A DNA stretch of 64,000 bases from assembly GCA_963930655.1 (NCBI GenBank), contig OZ005620.1, positions 2,495,001 through 2,559,000 of the forward strand, written 5' to 3'. Position numbers and translations under genes: made by a program. The notes below the pieces were generated by a model. The model searched no databases, was not told the origin of the DNA, and saw only the letters and a list, made by a program, of their open reading frames with translations. This DNA is from Myrica gale (lineage: Eukaryota; Streptophyta; Magnoliopsida; Fagales; Myricaceae). Below are positions 37,324 to 49,562 of this stretch, piece by piece; within the stretch, counting starts at the first letter, position 1; every line of letters starts with the position of its first letter.

Positions 37324-38373
37324 ATGGCCACCAACAAAGAGCGAATTGAAATGCTCGAAAATGCGCTCGGAGGGGTGCAAGATGGGCTGGCACAGATGGC
37401 TGTCGGATTTGGAGATCGGATGCAGCGGTTGGAAGACTCTATGAAAACTTTGTCTGACGCTATGGTGGCAATCAAAGATACATTTGGTAATGCTAAACCG
37501 GATAGAGATACTGGGTTCAAAAACAAAAGGGAACCCGGAGATGGAAGTGGGCCTACATTCTTCTCGAGGATGGCTAAGCTAGAATTTCCACGATATTCGG
37601 GCGGCGATCCAACAGAATGGTTTCATCGGGTTGCACAGTTCTTTGATTACCAAGGGACTCCCGATAACCAGAAGGTATCACTTGCCTCTTTTCATTTGGA
37701 AGGAGAAGCTAACCAGTGGTGGCAATGGATGAATCGCTCCTATAAGGAGGAGTCCCGAATTATCACTTGGGATATTTTTGAAGAAGAATTATGGGCTCGT
37801 TTCGGGCCAACAGATTGTGAAGATTTTGATGAAGCTCTTTCGAGAGTTAAACAGAGCGGGAGTTTACGTGATTATCAAAGGGAGTTTGAGCGATTGGGCA
37901 ACCGAGTGCACCGGTGGACGCAGAAGGCATTGGTGGGTACGTTTATGGGCGGTCTTAAGTCAGAAATTTCAGATGACATTCGTCTATTTAAGCCAAAGAC
38001 ACTGAAGGAGACTATCAGTTTGGCAAGAATGCGAGATGAACAACTACTTCCACAAAGGCGTCTCACACGCCCGTTGTCCACAACTCGAGCTCCATTGGCA
38101 CTTCCATACACGGCAAGATCACCTTCCGCTTCCCCAGTAAAGAGACTCTCATGGGATGAAATGCAAAAACGAAGAGCTCAAGGTCTTTGTTTTAATTGCA
38201 ATGACAAGTTCACACCCGGTCATAAATGTCTAAGGCCACGAATGCTCTTACTAGATGGCACCTCAAGTGCAGAAACTATTTTGTGTGAGAACATCACAGA
38301 GGATAGCTTGGAGGAACAACTAGCGGACAAGCAACTCGAACCAGAAATTTCGTTGCATGCGTTGACTGGATGA
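37324..38373 (+). pseudogene. gag region of the gypsy element
   Basis: A 349-residue frame starting just after the primer site. It has an N-terminal coiled-coil, the retrotransposon gag domain (FPRYSGGDPTEWFHRVAQFF, EANQWWQW), and a zinc-knuckle-like CFNCNDKFTPGHKC at about residues 298-311. A TGA at 38371-38373 stops the frame, although the next codons stay in frame with pol. Related elements usually have one continuous gag-pol frame, so the TGA is probably a lesion. Confidence 0.88.
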
Positions 38374-41300
38374 TCTACTTCGCGAACTATGCGAATCACG
38401 GCTAACATTGGACATCATGAGTTCGTTGTCCTTATTGACAGCGGCTCGACTCACAATTTTATCAGCGAAAAGGTGGCCAACTTACTGCATCTGCCCGTCA
38501 TTCCCACTCAATCATTTACAGTACGAGTTGCAAATGGAAATCGTTTACAATGCCAGGGACGTTATGAGCAAGTCCATATTGCTCTTCAGGGTATTCCTTT
38601 CTCTCTTACGCTTTATTCATTACCATTAACTGGGTTGGATTTGGTATTGGGCATACAGTGGTTAGAAATGCTTGGATCCGTGATATGCAACTGGAAACAA
38701 ATGACCATGGATTTCCAATGGGACAACCAGCACCGACGGCTACAAGGCATGGATGAGCAGTTGATCAAGTCAGCCTCATTAGAGGCAGTAACCAAAGAAT
38801 ACAGACAGGGCAGCTCGATGTTCGTTGTATGCTTACAAACTGATAACGAAGAAATAAAAGGTGCAGTATCACCGGAGCTACAGAAACTTATTGATGCCTA
38901 TAGTGACATCTTTCACGAGCCAACCCAGCTGCCACCTAAGCGAGAAGTTGATCACTGTATCCACCTTAAAGAAGGAGTCGAGCCCATAAATGTGAGACCA
39001 TACAGGTATGCCTATTTTCAAAAAGCTGAAATTGAAAAACAAGTTCATGACATGCTTGAATTGGGGCTAATCAGACCAAGTACTAGTCCGTTTTCTTCCC
39101 CTGTTTTGTTAGTGAAAAAAAAGGATGGGTCATGGCGATTTTGTACTGACTATCGAGCTCTTAACTCAGTTACCATTAAAGATAGATTTCCTATTCCTAC
39201 CGTAGAAGATATGCTTGATGAACTCTATGGGGCATCATTTTTTACCAAATTAGATCTTAGGGCCGGTTACCACCAAGTGCGCATCCACTCTCCTGATATC
39301 CCTAAAACAGCATTTCGGACACACAATGGTCATTATGAATATTTAGTCATGCCCTTTGGATTATGCAATGCCCCCTCTACATTTCAAGCTATCATGAATT
39401 CCGTATTTCGGCCTTATTTGCGCAAGTTTATATTGATCTTTTTTGATGATATTCTAATCTATAGCCCCAATTGGACCATGCATCTTGAACATGTTAGACA
39501 AGCTTTTGAAATTTTAAGGCATCATCAATTTTTTGTTAAGCTTAGCAAGTGTGCTTTTGGCCAACAAGAGCTCGAATATTTGGGCCATATTGTTACCTCT
39601 CATGGGGTAAAGGTGGATCAAAATAAGATCGCAGCCATGGTTAGATGGCCCCGTCCTACTAACATTTTCAGAATTGCGTGGTTTTCTAGGCCTCACAGAT
39701 TATTACAGGAAATTTGTGCGCAAATATGGCATGATAGCTCGGCCTTTAACCAACTTATTGAAGAAAGGACAATTTGGATGGAGTGAGGAAGCTGAAGACG
39801 CCTTTCAGGCACTAAAGAAGGCGATGACTTCAACACCTACACTTGCCATTCCAAACTTTAATGCTGATTTTGTAATAGAGACAGATGCGTCAGGTGGAGG
39901 GATAGGCGCGATTTTCACTCAGCAAATCAAACCAGTGGCTTATATGAGCAAAGTGTTGGGTGTTTCCAAGCAATCATGGTCTACTTATGCCAAGGAGATG
40001 TTGGCTATTATTGAGGCTATTCGGACATGGAGACCATATCTACTGGGAAGGAAATTTTTCATTCAAACAGACCAACGAAGCCTCAAATACTTGTTGGAGC
40101 AGCGCATCATCACGCTTGAGCAACAAAAATGGGTGGCGAAAATGATGGGGTATGATTATGAAATTCAGCTACAAACCCGGTCGTGAAAATTCAGCTGCAG
40201 ATTCCTTATCTACTGCTATTTCCATGCCCCAATTTGCATTATGGGAGGAGATAAAAAAGGCTACTGAAGTGGACGACTCTATGCTAAAAATTAGAAAGAT
40301 GGCTTCAGAAAATCCTGGAAGTCCTTATTGCTGCTGCGAAGGACTAATATTGTTCAAAAACAGAGTTGTGGTACCTCCTAACTTGTCTATTGTCAAGCAA
40401 TTATTACGGGAATTTCACGATTCCCCTATTGGCGGCCACTTAGGTGTCTTGCGCACATATAAGAGGTTGGCTCAACAATTTTATTGGCCCTCTATGTATA
40501 AGATAGTGCAATAATATGTGGCTGCCTGTGATGTTTGTCAGAGAGCTAAGGCAGAGACCCTCTCACCAGCCGGTTTAATACAGCCTCTGCCAATTCCTTG
40601 CCAAGTTTGGGATGACATAACGTTAGATTTTGTTGAAGGCCTTCCTTCTTCAAATGGCAACGACACTATTCTAGTGGTAGTGGATAGGCTCAGCAAATAT
40701 GCCCACTTTATTGCTTTAGCTCATCCATTTACAGCTAAAGTAGTGGCAGAAAAATTTGTCGAGGGCGTAGTCAAACTCCATGGCATGCCGCGGTCCATAG
40801 TCAGCGATCGTGATGCTATTTTTATAAGCCAATTTTGGAAGGAATTCTTTAAACTGTTGGGGACGAAGTTAAAAATGAGTTCATCTTATCATCCGCAAAC
40901 GAATGGACAAACGGAGGTCGTGAATCGTTGTGTTGAGCAATATTTACGTTGCTTTGTTCATCACCAACCTCGCAAGTGGAGTATTTTTCTACCCTGGGTT
41001 GAGTTTTGGTATAAGACGGCCTATCATGCATCCACAGGCATGACTCCATTCCAAGCTTTGTATGGGAGGTTACCGCCAGCTATTCCTATGTATCAGGTGG
41101 GTGCATCACCTGTTCATGAAGTGGATAAAAATTTGATTGATCGTGATGAGCTTTTGAGCCAATTAAAGTAGAATTTACAGCTGACTCGTAACAGAATGAA
41201 GCAACAGGCAGATAAGGGTCGAAGAGACGTTGAGTTTCAAGATGGAGATATGGTTTTTCTCAGGCTTCATCCTTATCGACAGCAAACTGTTTTTCGAAGG

Positions 41301-41748
41301 GCACGACAGAAGCTCGCTAATAAATTTTATGGTCCTTATCGTGTGATTAAAAAAGTGGGAGTTGTGGCTTATCAATTGCAATTACCCGTGGGAGCTCGAG
41401 TTCATCCAGTCTTTCATGTTTCTTTATTAAAGAAGAAGATTGGTGCGAGTAATGTTGCCAGTAGTGAGTTGTCATCAATTACTGAAGATGGCGAGATTCT
41501 CGTCAAACCAGAGAAAATACTGGAGACTCGGTGGGTTAAACGTGGGCCAACGTTTGTTGAGGAAGTCTTGGTTCAATGGGAGAAATACCGCCGGAAGATG
41601 CTACGTGGGAACCTATGGCAACCTTCACCACTCAATTTCCTAACTTCGACCTTGAGGACAAGGTCAAACTTCATGGGGAGGGTATTGATAGCAAGCGTCA
41701 GCCAGTGAGAAATAGAAGGCGGCCTAGCCGTTATGAAGAATAAAGGAG
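38374..41748 (+). pseudogene. pol region: protease, RT, RNase H, integrase, chromodomain
   Basis: Protease active site FVVLIDSGSTHNFI. RT with KKKDGSWRFCTDYRALN, LDLRAGYHQVRI and the FFDDILIY catalytic box. RNase H from FVIETDASGGGIGA. Integrase with His/His/Cys/Cys finger (GGHLGVLRTYKR, CDVCQRAK), DDE residues in TLDFVEGLP, SDRDAIF and PQTNGQTEVVNRCVE. A C-terminal chromodomain-like segment ends at about 41640. Breaks: one extra T in the run 39665-39668, one extra base near 40167-40172, stop TAA 40512-40514, stop TAG 41169-41171, and one missing base near 41583. It is a pseudogene with all catalytic motifs still readable. Confidence 0.93.
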
Positions 41749-42063
41749 GTTGAAATGGTCAGCAAGTCAAAGGGTCGAATGCCGCAAGAAGAGCTGATGT
41801 TTTGTTTGAATAAAGTGGTTAGCATGGAAATATGAGCATGAGATTGTTAGTAGACGTTTCTTTATTTGTTGCTGTAATATAGGTGGTCTGGTTTCGTATT
41901 TTTAGGAAGTTGTTAGTTAAGTTACGTTATTTAAAGAGTCAATAATGTATGGCGGAAGTGAGAAGAGAATTATTAAAGGAATTGTGGTATACTTTCGCCC
42001 AAAAGAAAGATTTTATCTATTAATATTTTTTATTACGTTATCCATTGTTGAGATATCCTATCA
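41686..42063 (+). repeat. 3' LTR of the gypsy element
   Basis: 378 bp, the same length as the 5' LTR. The restored pol frame would run about 60 bases into it and end at a TAA after PSRYEE. Confidence 0.95.
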
Positions 42064-42068
42064 GAGAT

Positions 42069-42266
42069 CGTGATTAGCTCCGCCGAAAAGAAAAAGAAAA
42101 AAAAGCAGTAAGCCCCACACGACATAATTTAATGGGGTCAGCTAAATCGTATTGCAGTCCCACACGACACATTGACATCTGTATTCTACCCGGTCCCAAC
42201 CTGTGAGACATACCACTATGCGAATTCTTTTCTCAGCTCTTCTATTTTTTTATTTTTTATTTTTTT
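42069..42266. other. Short intergenic stretch
   Basis: No feature apart from an A-rich run near 42085-42105 and a T-rich run leading into the next element. Confidence 0.4.
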
Positions 42267-42630
42267 AAAATACACTTTTCACCCTCAAACTATTATAGAT
42301 TTGACACTTTATAACCCAAACTACCATCTTTAAGACATTGCACCCTCAAACTATCAACGTTAGACACTTTGCACCATAAACTACCAATTTTGACACTTTA
42401 CACCCTACATTTGACAATAATACCCTTGATAAATTAATAAATTTACAATAATATTTTTACTATATACAAAATGTGTCAAGACATTATTGTCATTTTAGTC
42501 TCAAATTTTGAAAAAGGGTGCAAAGTGTCAAAAAATAGTAGTGAAATGGTGCAATGTCTTAAAGATGGTAGTTTGGGGTGCAAAGTGTCAGACCTATGAT
42601 AGTTTGTGGGTGAAAAGTGTATTTTCCCTC
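42267..42630. mobile_element. MULE-like MITE with about 80-bp inverted repeats
   Basis: The left end AAAATACACTTTTCACCCTC and the right end, read inward from GAGGG, AAAATACACTTTTCACCCAC, pair for about 80 bases through CTACCATCTTTAAGACATTG. The interior repeats ACTTTGCACC-type blocks. Ends resemble those of the Pack-MULE (CACTTTGCACCCC). The target duplication is obscured by T-runs on both sides. A diverged related fragment lies at about 42840-43010. Confidence 0.75.
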
Positions 42631-42839
42631 TTTTTTTTTGTAAAATTACAATTTTTTTTCGTTTTTTACATTTTATACCTTCCATTATACATGTTACATT
42701 TATTAACTATCAATTTTAATGATTTTGTATCTTTTTTTCAATCTTTAAATTAAAATAATGATAATGCCGTAAATTTATTACTCATTTTGTATATATTGAA
42801 GATATTGTCGTAAATTTATTAATTTTTTTAGAGTATTAT

Positions 42840-43010
42840 TGTTAGATTAAGCGTGTAAAATATTTAATATTAGTAGTTGGAGGGTGTAATGTGTAAAAAT
42901 GAGTAGTTTATTATGTAAAATGTCTAACATTGATAGTTAAAGAGTGCAATGTGTCAAAATTGATAGTTTTTGGTGCAGTATATCATAGACATGATAGTTG
43001 ATAAATAAAA
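42840..43010. repeat. Diverged fragment related to the preceding MITE
   Basis: Repeated units such as GAGGGTGTAATGTGTAAAAAT, GTAAAATGTCTAACATTGAT and GAGTGCAATGTGTC resemble the interior of the 42267-42630 element. No end repeats are clear. Confidence 0.5.
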
Positions 43011-43192
43011 ATGTTATTTATTTATTTTAAGTAATGGGCTTCATTTACAAGCTCGTGTTAAAATGGCGATGGATGGACTATGATCAATTCGGCAAGCCTT
43101 CCTTGAAATTTTACAAACAAGTCATTTGGTTATATCGCATAGCCAATTAGCTTGCTCAGAGTGTGTGAATATACGATTAGGCCCAACTGAAC

Positions 43193-43545
43193 ATAGGACT
43201 GAGTAAAATCGAACTGGGAATCGGACCGGATTTGCGGTCTGGTCCATGCCTTTTGACAAACCGGTTCGGACCGGGCCGAATTTATTAATAGAAATAAAAA
43301 AATATTATTTTATATATTTTTAATACAAATTACAAACTTAAAATGTTTAATTTTAATCTAAACTAAAACTTTACATTTTTATATACCTTTTCCCATTCGA
43401 AATTAACCTAATTTTTTTAAAAAAAGTGAAAATAAAAATAAAATAGGACTGCACAGCACCGGTCCTTTAATTTATGAGAACCGAAAATACGGTCCGGACC
43501 ACATTCCCGATCTAAAAACCAAACCTCATTTTCGGTTTTCAACCT
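43193..43545. mobile_element. hAT-type non-autonomous element
   Basis: 353 bp flanked by a perfect 8-bp repeat AACTGAAC (43185-43192 and 43546-43553). The ends are only partly inverted (ATAGGACTGAGTAAAATCGA against AGGTTGAAAACCGA read inward), with GGTCCGG and CCGGACC subterminal blocks as in the other hAT MITEs here. The right end may carry a small deletion. Confidence 0.7.
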
Positions 43546-43553
43546 AACTGAAC

Positions 43554-44270
43554 GTCCGAACCTACTGACCAGGCAAATGTTAACCAACTCCGGATCGACT
43601 GTGACTGTGCGAGAGAAGCACTGCGGACGTGCATATGTTAAACAATGCTACCAGGCATTGACCAATGACATAAGCCTTTTATCTGGGCTTTAACACTTCA
43701 GAATTTGATTAGGCCTCGTGGGAAACCCAAGTGCATATCTTGGGCTACGTTGGGAAATAGCACATGAAACTGGGCCTTGAAGGTTCTTCAGCCCAGTGCT
43801 CACCGGACTCGTGGACAAGAATTTTTTTTTGTGCGCCCTTTTTTAGGGTTTTAAAATCTACTTGAAGCCTCATGTATGGATAGGTATCGTTCATCTGGGC
43901 CCTTTTTGCATACGGTCCAGTTATAATTCTGGGATATGTGGCATCTTTGAAGCCATTGTTTGTTATGGCCCACATAGCCATGAGAGATTTTCTTTTCTTT
44001 CTATAATTGTTTATTTTTTTGAATTTTTTTTTGTTGTTATATTTTGTTTTTCCAACCCTATACATATATGAGAAAAAGGAATGGCAATTGGAACAAGATT
44101 ATCATCCGGTTCAGAACGTCCGAAAACGAAAGGTGGGCCGAAACGCACGAAGCACCTCTAACCTCTCAAGTTTTCCTTTATCCCCAAACCTCCAGAGGAA
44201 GTGAACAAGTGTGAGAGAGAGAGAGAGCCAGAACTATAACGGCCATTTACTCTCACTCACACGGACGAAA
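43554..44270. other. Upstream region of plastid EF-G
   Basis: Non-coding, with a T-rich tract (43820-43850 and 44000-44050) and a GA microsatellite (44211-44227) that would lie in the EF-G 5' leader. The promoter is expected here, but no convincing TATA box was singled out. Confidence 0.5.
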
Positions 44271-47200
44271 ATGGCGGCAGAGTCAGTGAGACTGTCTGCT
44301 TCGTCAGTGTGCAATTTCACCATAAATGGGTCTCAGAGAAGGCCTACTATCCCTCTCTCTCCCGCTCGCTTTCTGGGTTTTCGTCCTCGAAGATCGTCCT
44401 CTTCTTCTTCGACTTCCCCATCTTCGTCTTCCCAGTTCTGTAACGCCTTACGCTTCAGCTCAATATCGTCGAAGCCCCCCATTTCGTGGAGCAGAAGAAA
44501 TTTCTCTGTCGTCGCCATGGCCTCTGACGGTCTCTCTCTCTCTCTCTCCATTCTCTGTCTGGTATACTGGTCGAACGTTAATTTTTCACAATGATTTTCC
44601 TGTACCCAATTATCCTACTTACTAAAATTGTGGGCAGTTTTTCGCAATTGATAAGCAATGTATTCTTGAATTATGTATCGTTTGCTTTTCGCTTCGCTAT
44701 CGTTTGCCTGCTGCTTAGAATGACTCAAATGGACTTTTGACTATGGGGAACAAAAATTCATATTTGTAGTATTTGGTCTATCTCTAGTGTAAAAATTCTT
44801 CTTTTCTTTTTGTTTATATAATTTGAACTCCCTAATGTGAATTAAGTTATTTGTTTGATTTGCTTATGAGTTTTTGGTTGCTTTCAAGGTCATAGAACGC
44901 TTGCCACCGATTTCCAATAATTGTTAGCAATAGTTTTGCTTTCTTCTTTTCCGTTTCTCCAAGGAAGGCATAGCATGTTATGCGGAGATGACATGAATCC
45001 ATTTCCGTGGCCATAGTTGTTGTAAGCAAACAAAAGGACGTTCGGAATGTTGGCCAGATAATGTCACTGACGAGAGCTAGTTACCCCTGAATAATGGCTC
45101 CTTCAAATTTCTCCGTAAGTTCCCAGTAATAGACTGTTTTTTTGGCTCCCCGAGAGTCAAAGGCCCCCTGGAATAAGCAGCATAGTGTTTCGATATATAC
45201 ATTAGGGAGTTCTCTGGGTGCATTTGTATGCTTGCAAAAAGCTTCACTTTTGTACTCTTGAGAAACTCGGAAATTCTTCATGTCCTTAGCCTATTAGTCT
45301 CTCTGACGACTTTTGGTTTATCTTGTCAGGGTTAAGACATACTACTTTGAAGATCGAAGTATCATAAATCGTGGTGTTAGTTGACCCTATCTGAACATTA
45401 TTGTGTTGAATTAAAAATTGACATCTATCGGATAGAGTGGTGTTTGGTGTTTGTTTAAGACATTAGAAATGACAAGGCTGCACCTTTTGTTTTTTTGTTT
45501 TTGAACTTTTTATTTACAGGGGTCTGTTATGTAATGTTGGACAAAATAATCATGCCCCGCACAAGTTGGCGTGACTGTGCGTATTGGCAATAAATGCAAA
45601 GAGTTGTTTTCCAGCTCTTATGTCTTTCAAAGTGTCTGTGTAACATAGGGTTAAGTGTAATCCGTCGAAAGGAGGCCTGGTTGTTGCTATTATGATCTTG
45701 GTATTTTGCACCAAACCTCTCAATTTTAAAGCATCAACAAAAAAGTTCCTGTCTGGTACGTATTCTCTAGAAATTCCCTGAAAAGAGATGAGGTTAAGTA
45801 AATATTCATTCTCACTTGTTTCATTATTTATATTATGGACTATTGACAAGGGCAAATTTTATTTAATTTTATCATCCTGAAACTCACCTCAATTCTTTAG
45901 GATGGAGGCAATGAATTTTGATTTGACTTGCTAATGTTTGTATTTACATATTGTATAAAGCTGTTTATAGTTTGGATAAGTTAATCTGAATGAGCTAAGT
46001 CAGCAGAGATGGATTTCTTTTGTCTTTTTGGCAGAGGGAAAGCGTTCAGTACCTTTGAAGGACTATCGCAATATTGGAATTATGGCTCATATAGATGCAG
46101 GAAAAACTACTACAACTGAAAGGGTTCTTTACTATACTGGAAGAAACTATAAAATAGGTGAGGTACATGAAGGAACAGCTACAATGGACTGGATGGAACA
46201 GGAACAGGAAAGAGGGATTACAATAACGTCTGCTGCAACCACTGCATTTTGGAACAAACACCGGATTAACATTATTGATACTCCTGGCCATGTCGACTTC
46301 ACTCTTGAAGTGGAGCGGGCTCTCAGGGTGTTGGATGGTACTATATGCTTGTTTGATAGCGTTGCTGGTGTGGAACCACAATCTGAAACCGTGTGGAGGC
46401 AAGCTGATAAATATGGGGTACCCAGAATTTGCTTTGTCAATAAGATGGATCGTCTTGGAGCAAACTTTTTCCGAACAAGAGACATGATAGTGACAAATTT
46501 GGGTGCTAAACCACTGGTGATTCAAATACCAGTTGGTTCAGAAGATAAATTTCGGGGGGTTGTTGATCTTGTGAAGATGAAAGCTATACTTTGGTCAGGA
46601 GAAGAGTTGGGTGCTAAGTTTGTGTATGCAGATATTCCAGCAGATCTTCAGGAGCAGGCACAAGATTATCGGGCGCAGCTGATAGAAACCATAGTTGAAT
46701 TAGATGATCAAACCATGGAGAGCTACCTAGAAGGGGTTGAACCTGATGAGGAAACCATTAAGAAATTAATAAGGAAGGGAACCATCTCAAGCAGTTTCGT
46801 ACCGGTATTATGTGGCTCAGCTTTTAAAAACAAGGGAGTTCAACCATTGCTTGATGCTGTCGTGGATTATTTACCTTCTCCAATTGATGTGCCAGCGATG
46901 AAGGGGACTGACCCGGAAGACCCAGAAGTGATTATTGAAAGGGCTGCAAGTGATGAGGAACCATTCTCGGGACTTGCTTTCAAGATCATGAGTGATTCAT
47001 TTGTGGGATCCCTTACATTTGTGAGAGTGTACTCAGGGAAGCTGACAGCAGGATCCTACGTACTGAACGCCAACAAAGGAAAAAAAGAGAGGATTGGTAG
47101 GCTTCTAGAGATGCATGCAAACAGTAGAGAGGATGTTAAAGTAGCTTTAGCAGGTGACATTGTTGCTCTTGCTGGTCTGAAAGATACCGTTACAGGTGAA

Positions 47201-49340
47201 ACATTATGTGATCCTGAGAATCCCATTGTGCTTGAACGGATGGACTTCCCAGACCCTGTGATTAAGGTTGCGATTGAACCCAAGACTAAAGCTGATATTG
47301 ATAAGATGGCAACTGGGTTGATCAAACTTGCTCAAGAAGACCCTTCTTTCCACTTTTCACGAGATGAAGAGATCAACCAGACAGTCATTGAAGGGATGGG
47401 GGAATTGCACCTTGAGATTATTGTTGATCGGCTGAAGAGGGAGTTTAAGGTTTGTATCGACAACTGCATGTATTTGGTTTTCAATTTCATAGGTTTCTTA
47501 ACTCAGGCTCATAATTCGGTCTTGTACACCTCTTAAGATCTATAGTCTGATCATCTGATCAGCAAGCTTTTGAACTAGTTTAGCTGTTAACCACTTGTAC
47601 CAAGCTCTCTTTTTCCCCCCTACACCCAAATGGTGTCAGATGTACCTGAAACTAAAAACAAAAGAGGAAGGGGCAGAGTAAAAAAAAGAAAAATCATTAA
47701 AAAGAAGACTAATCGAGCCTTTTTCTTCCGGAAGAAAAAATAATCTCGTTGTCTTTTAGCGTAAAACGAAAAATCTTTAATTTTCATAAGTTGTAAAGCT
47801 CTTAAAAAAAGTGTTTACCCTCTTTCTTGATATCCTATCGATACTTTTAAAAATAACAATTTTACAAAGCTACTTGATAGAACCAGGAGCTGTGTTTTTC
47901 CCCCTCAGCTTTCAATTTGATATATTCACTTCTTGTTTGAGAATATACAAAGAACAAAATTCTTAGCTTTGAATTGGCACGACTTGGTTGCTTGTTGTAC
48001 ATAGGTGGAAGCTAACGTTGGTGCTCCCCAAGTGAACTATCGAGAAAGCATCTCTAGAGTCTCAGAAGTGAAGTATGTTCACAAGAAACAGTCTGGTGGA
48101 CAAGGTCAGTTTGCTGATATCACTGTACGGTTTGAACCCCTGGAATCAGGTAGCGGATATGAATTCAAGAGTGAAATCAAGGGAGGTGCAGTGCCCAGAG
48201 AATACGTTCCAGGGGTTATGAAAGGATTGGAGGAATGTATGAGCAATGGTGTGCTTGCAGGCTACCCCGTCGTGGATGTACGCGCTGTGCTAGTAGATGG
48301 TTCTTACCATGATGTTGATTCAAGTGTCCTGGCATTCCAGCTGGCAGCCAGAGGAGCTTTTCGTGAGGGGATGAAAAAGGCTGCCCCAAAGATGCTTGAA
48401 CCTATAATGAGAGTCGAAGTTGTCACGCCTGAAGAACATTTAGGAGATGTGATCGGTGATCTAAACTCGAGGAGAGGTCAGATCAACAGCTTTGGTGACA
48501 AACCTGGTGGTCTCAAGGTATGCCTGAGGACCTCTTACTTCTTGCTTAACTTTTTGGACTTATTCTCTTATTCCTAGTCCACGCTGGCTGCATTTTTATA
48601 GTTTCATTCCGCCATTCATGTCACAGCTATGACCATGGTTCATGATCTATAGCGACTGCTGATTGCAAAACTCTATACTTGCTATATGTATATTACAAGT
48701 TCTTTAAAGGGGTGTATTTAGAAAAAAAAAAGGTTCTTTAAAGTGGTCCTGGGGTTCTTTAAGGAGTTGAATCTTTTGGATTTGTACTCTTTTAAAGAAC
48801 TTACAAGAACCTAAGGACTAAACCTATCTGTCTACCTCTTATGAGGGATGGTAAGATACAACGCTATATCAATACTGATTTCCTACCTCTGAACCCAGGA
48901 TCTCTTCTTCCCCAACCCCCAGCTAGAAACAAATAAAAGGGAAAAGAAAAGGGGAAAATGGTGGAAGAAAGGGAAGGGAATTTTTTTTATTGTCGTTCAC
49001 CCCCTGGGCCTTCCTGTGGTAGTATGGACTCTTTTTCCCGTATAAATCTCTTCAAATGAGAAATATAAATCTGCTCAGCACCTGATCACAGGCTACCAGT
49101 GTTTTTGTTCTTCTGGTCCATTCTTTTGGAGTCTCAGGATCCTTCTCACTGCTGGTTTTGGAATTGTTACAGGTGGTTGATTCGCTGGTCCCGCTGGCAG
49201 AGATGTTCCAGTATGTCAGTACACTCCGGGGGATGACAAAAGGCCGTGCATCCTACACGATGCAATTAGCCAAGTTTGATGTTGTCCCTCAATATATCCA
49301 GGACCAGCTCTCTGCCAAGGAGCAACAGGTTGCTGCGTAG
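44271..49340 (+). CDS. Chloroplast elongation factor G (4 exons, 784 aa)
   Basis: Plastid EF-G, the GTPase that translocates tRNA and mRNA on chloroplast ribosomes (the SCO1 protein in Arabidopsis). Exons 44271-44529, 46035-47449, 48005-48517 and 49173-49340, all GT-AG with closing phases. Residues 1 to about 80 are Ser- and Arg-rich with few acidic residues, a chloroplast transit peptide. GTPase motifs: G1 AHIDAGKTT (Lys110), switch [13 protein letters not shown]3 DTPGHVDF, G4 NKMDR, G5-like GSAFKNKGV. Domain IV is in exon 3 ([32 protein letters not shown]) and domain V in exons 3-4 ([40 protein letters not shown]). Length matches plant cpEF-G. Intron 1 is about 1.5 kb. Confidence 0.96.
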
Positions 49341-49478
49341 ATTATTTCTCCCTCTTCAAGAGCAGGGGAGCAGTATATTTTTGGCATTTTTAAATTTAGG
49401 ATGTTGGCTTTTCCTACTCTCTTCTTTTTTTCCCGTCCTATACTTATCTTGTACCCTTTCATAAATCAACGTTAGTGA
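49341..49478. other. EF-G 3' untranslated region
   Basis: T-rich trailer following the stop codon. The polyadenylation site was not identified. Confidence 0.5.
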
Positions 49479-49562
49479 ATTCTACCCAAAAATGAAGATA
49501 AGGTTGATTGGCATTTCCTTATTCTACCCAAAAATGAAGATAAGGATGATTGGCATTTCCTT
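49479..49562. repeat. Tandem 42-bp duplication at the LINE 5' edge
   Basis: Copies 49479-49520 and 49521-49562 differ by a single base (AAGGTTGATT against AAGGATGATT). The second copy reads into the LINE reverse transcriptase (DWHFLMAVLKCYGF). It lies about 140 bp after the EF-G stop codon. Confidence 0.95.

Larger units (their letters stand above)
36925..42063 (+). mobile_element. Ty3/gypsy LTR retrotransposon (chromovirus), decayed
   Basis: A 5139-bp element with a perfect 5-bp duplication GAGAT (36920-36924 and 42064-42068) and two 378-bp LTRs beginning TG and ending CA. The primer site TGGTATCAGAGC is at 37305-37316 and the purine tract TCATGGGGAGGGTAT at 41671-41685. Domain order gag, protease, RT, RNase H, integrase, chromodomain defines the chromovirus branch of Ty3/gypsy. 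Roughly a dozen LTR differences in 378 bp and several coding lesions show it is older than the neighbouring 31889-35256 element and no longer autonomous. Confidence 0.96.

Noticed and set aside
47450-47536. C-terminal extension of EF-G exon 2
   Set aside because: A GT donor at 47450 and the continuation [15 protein letters not shown] at 48005 show this is intron.
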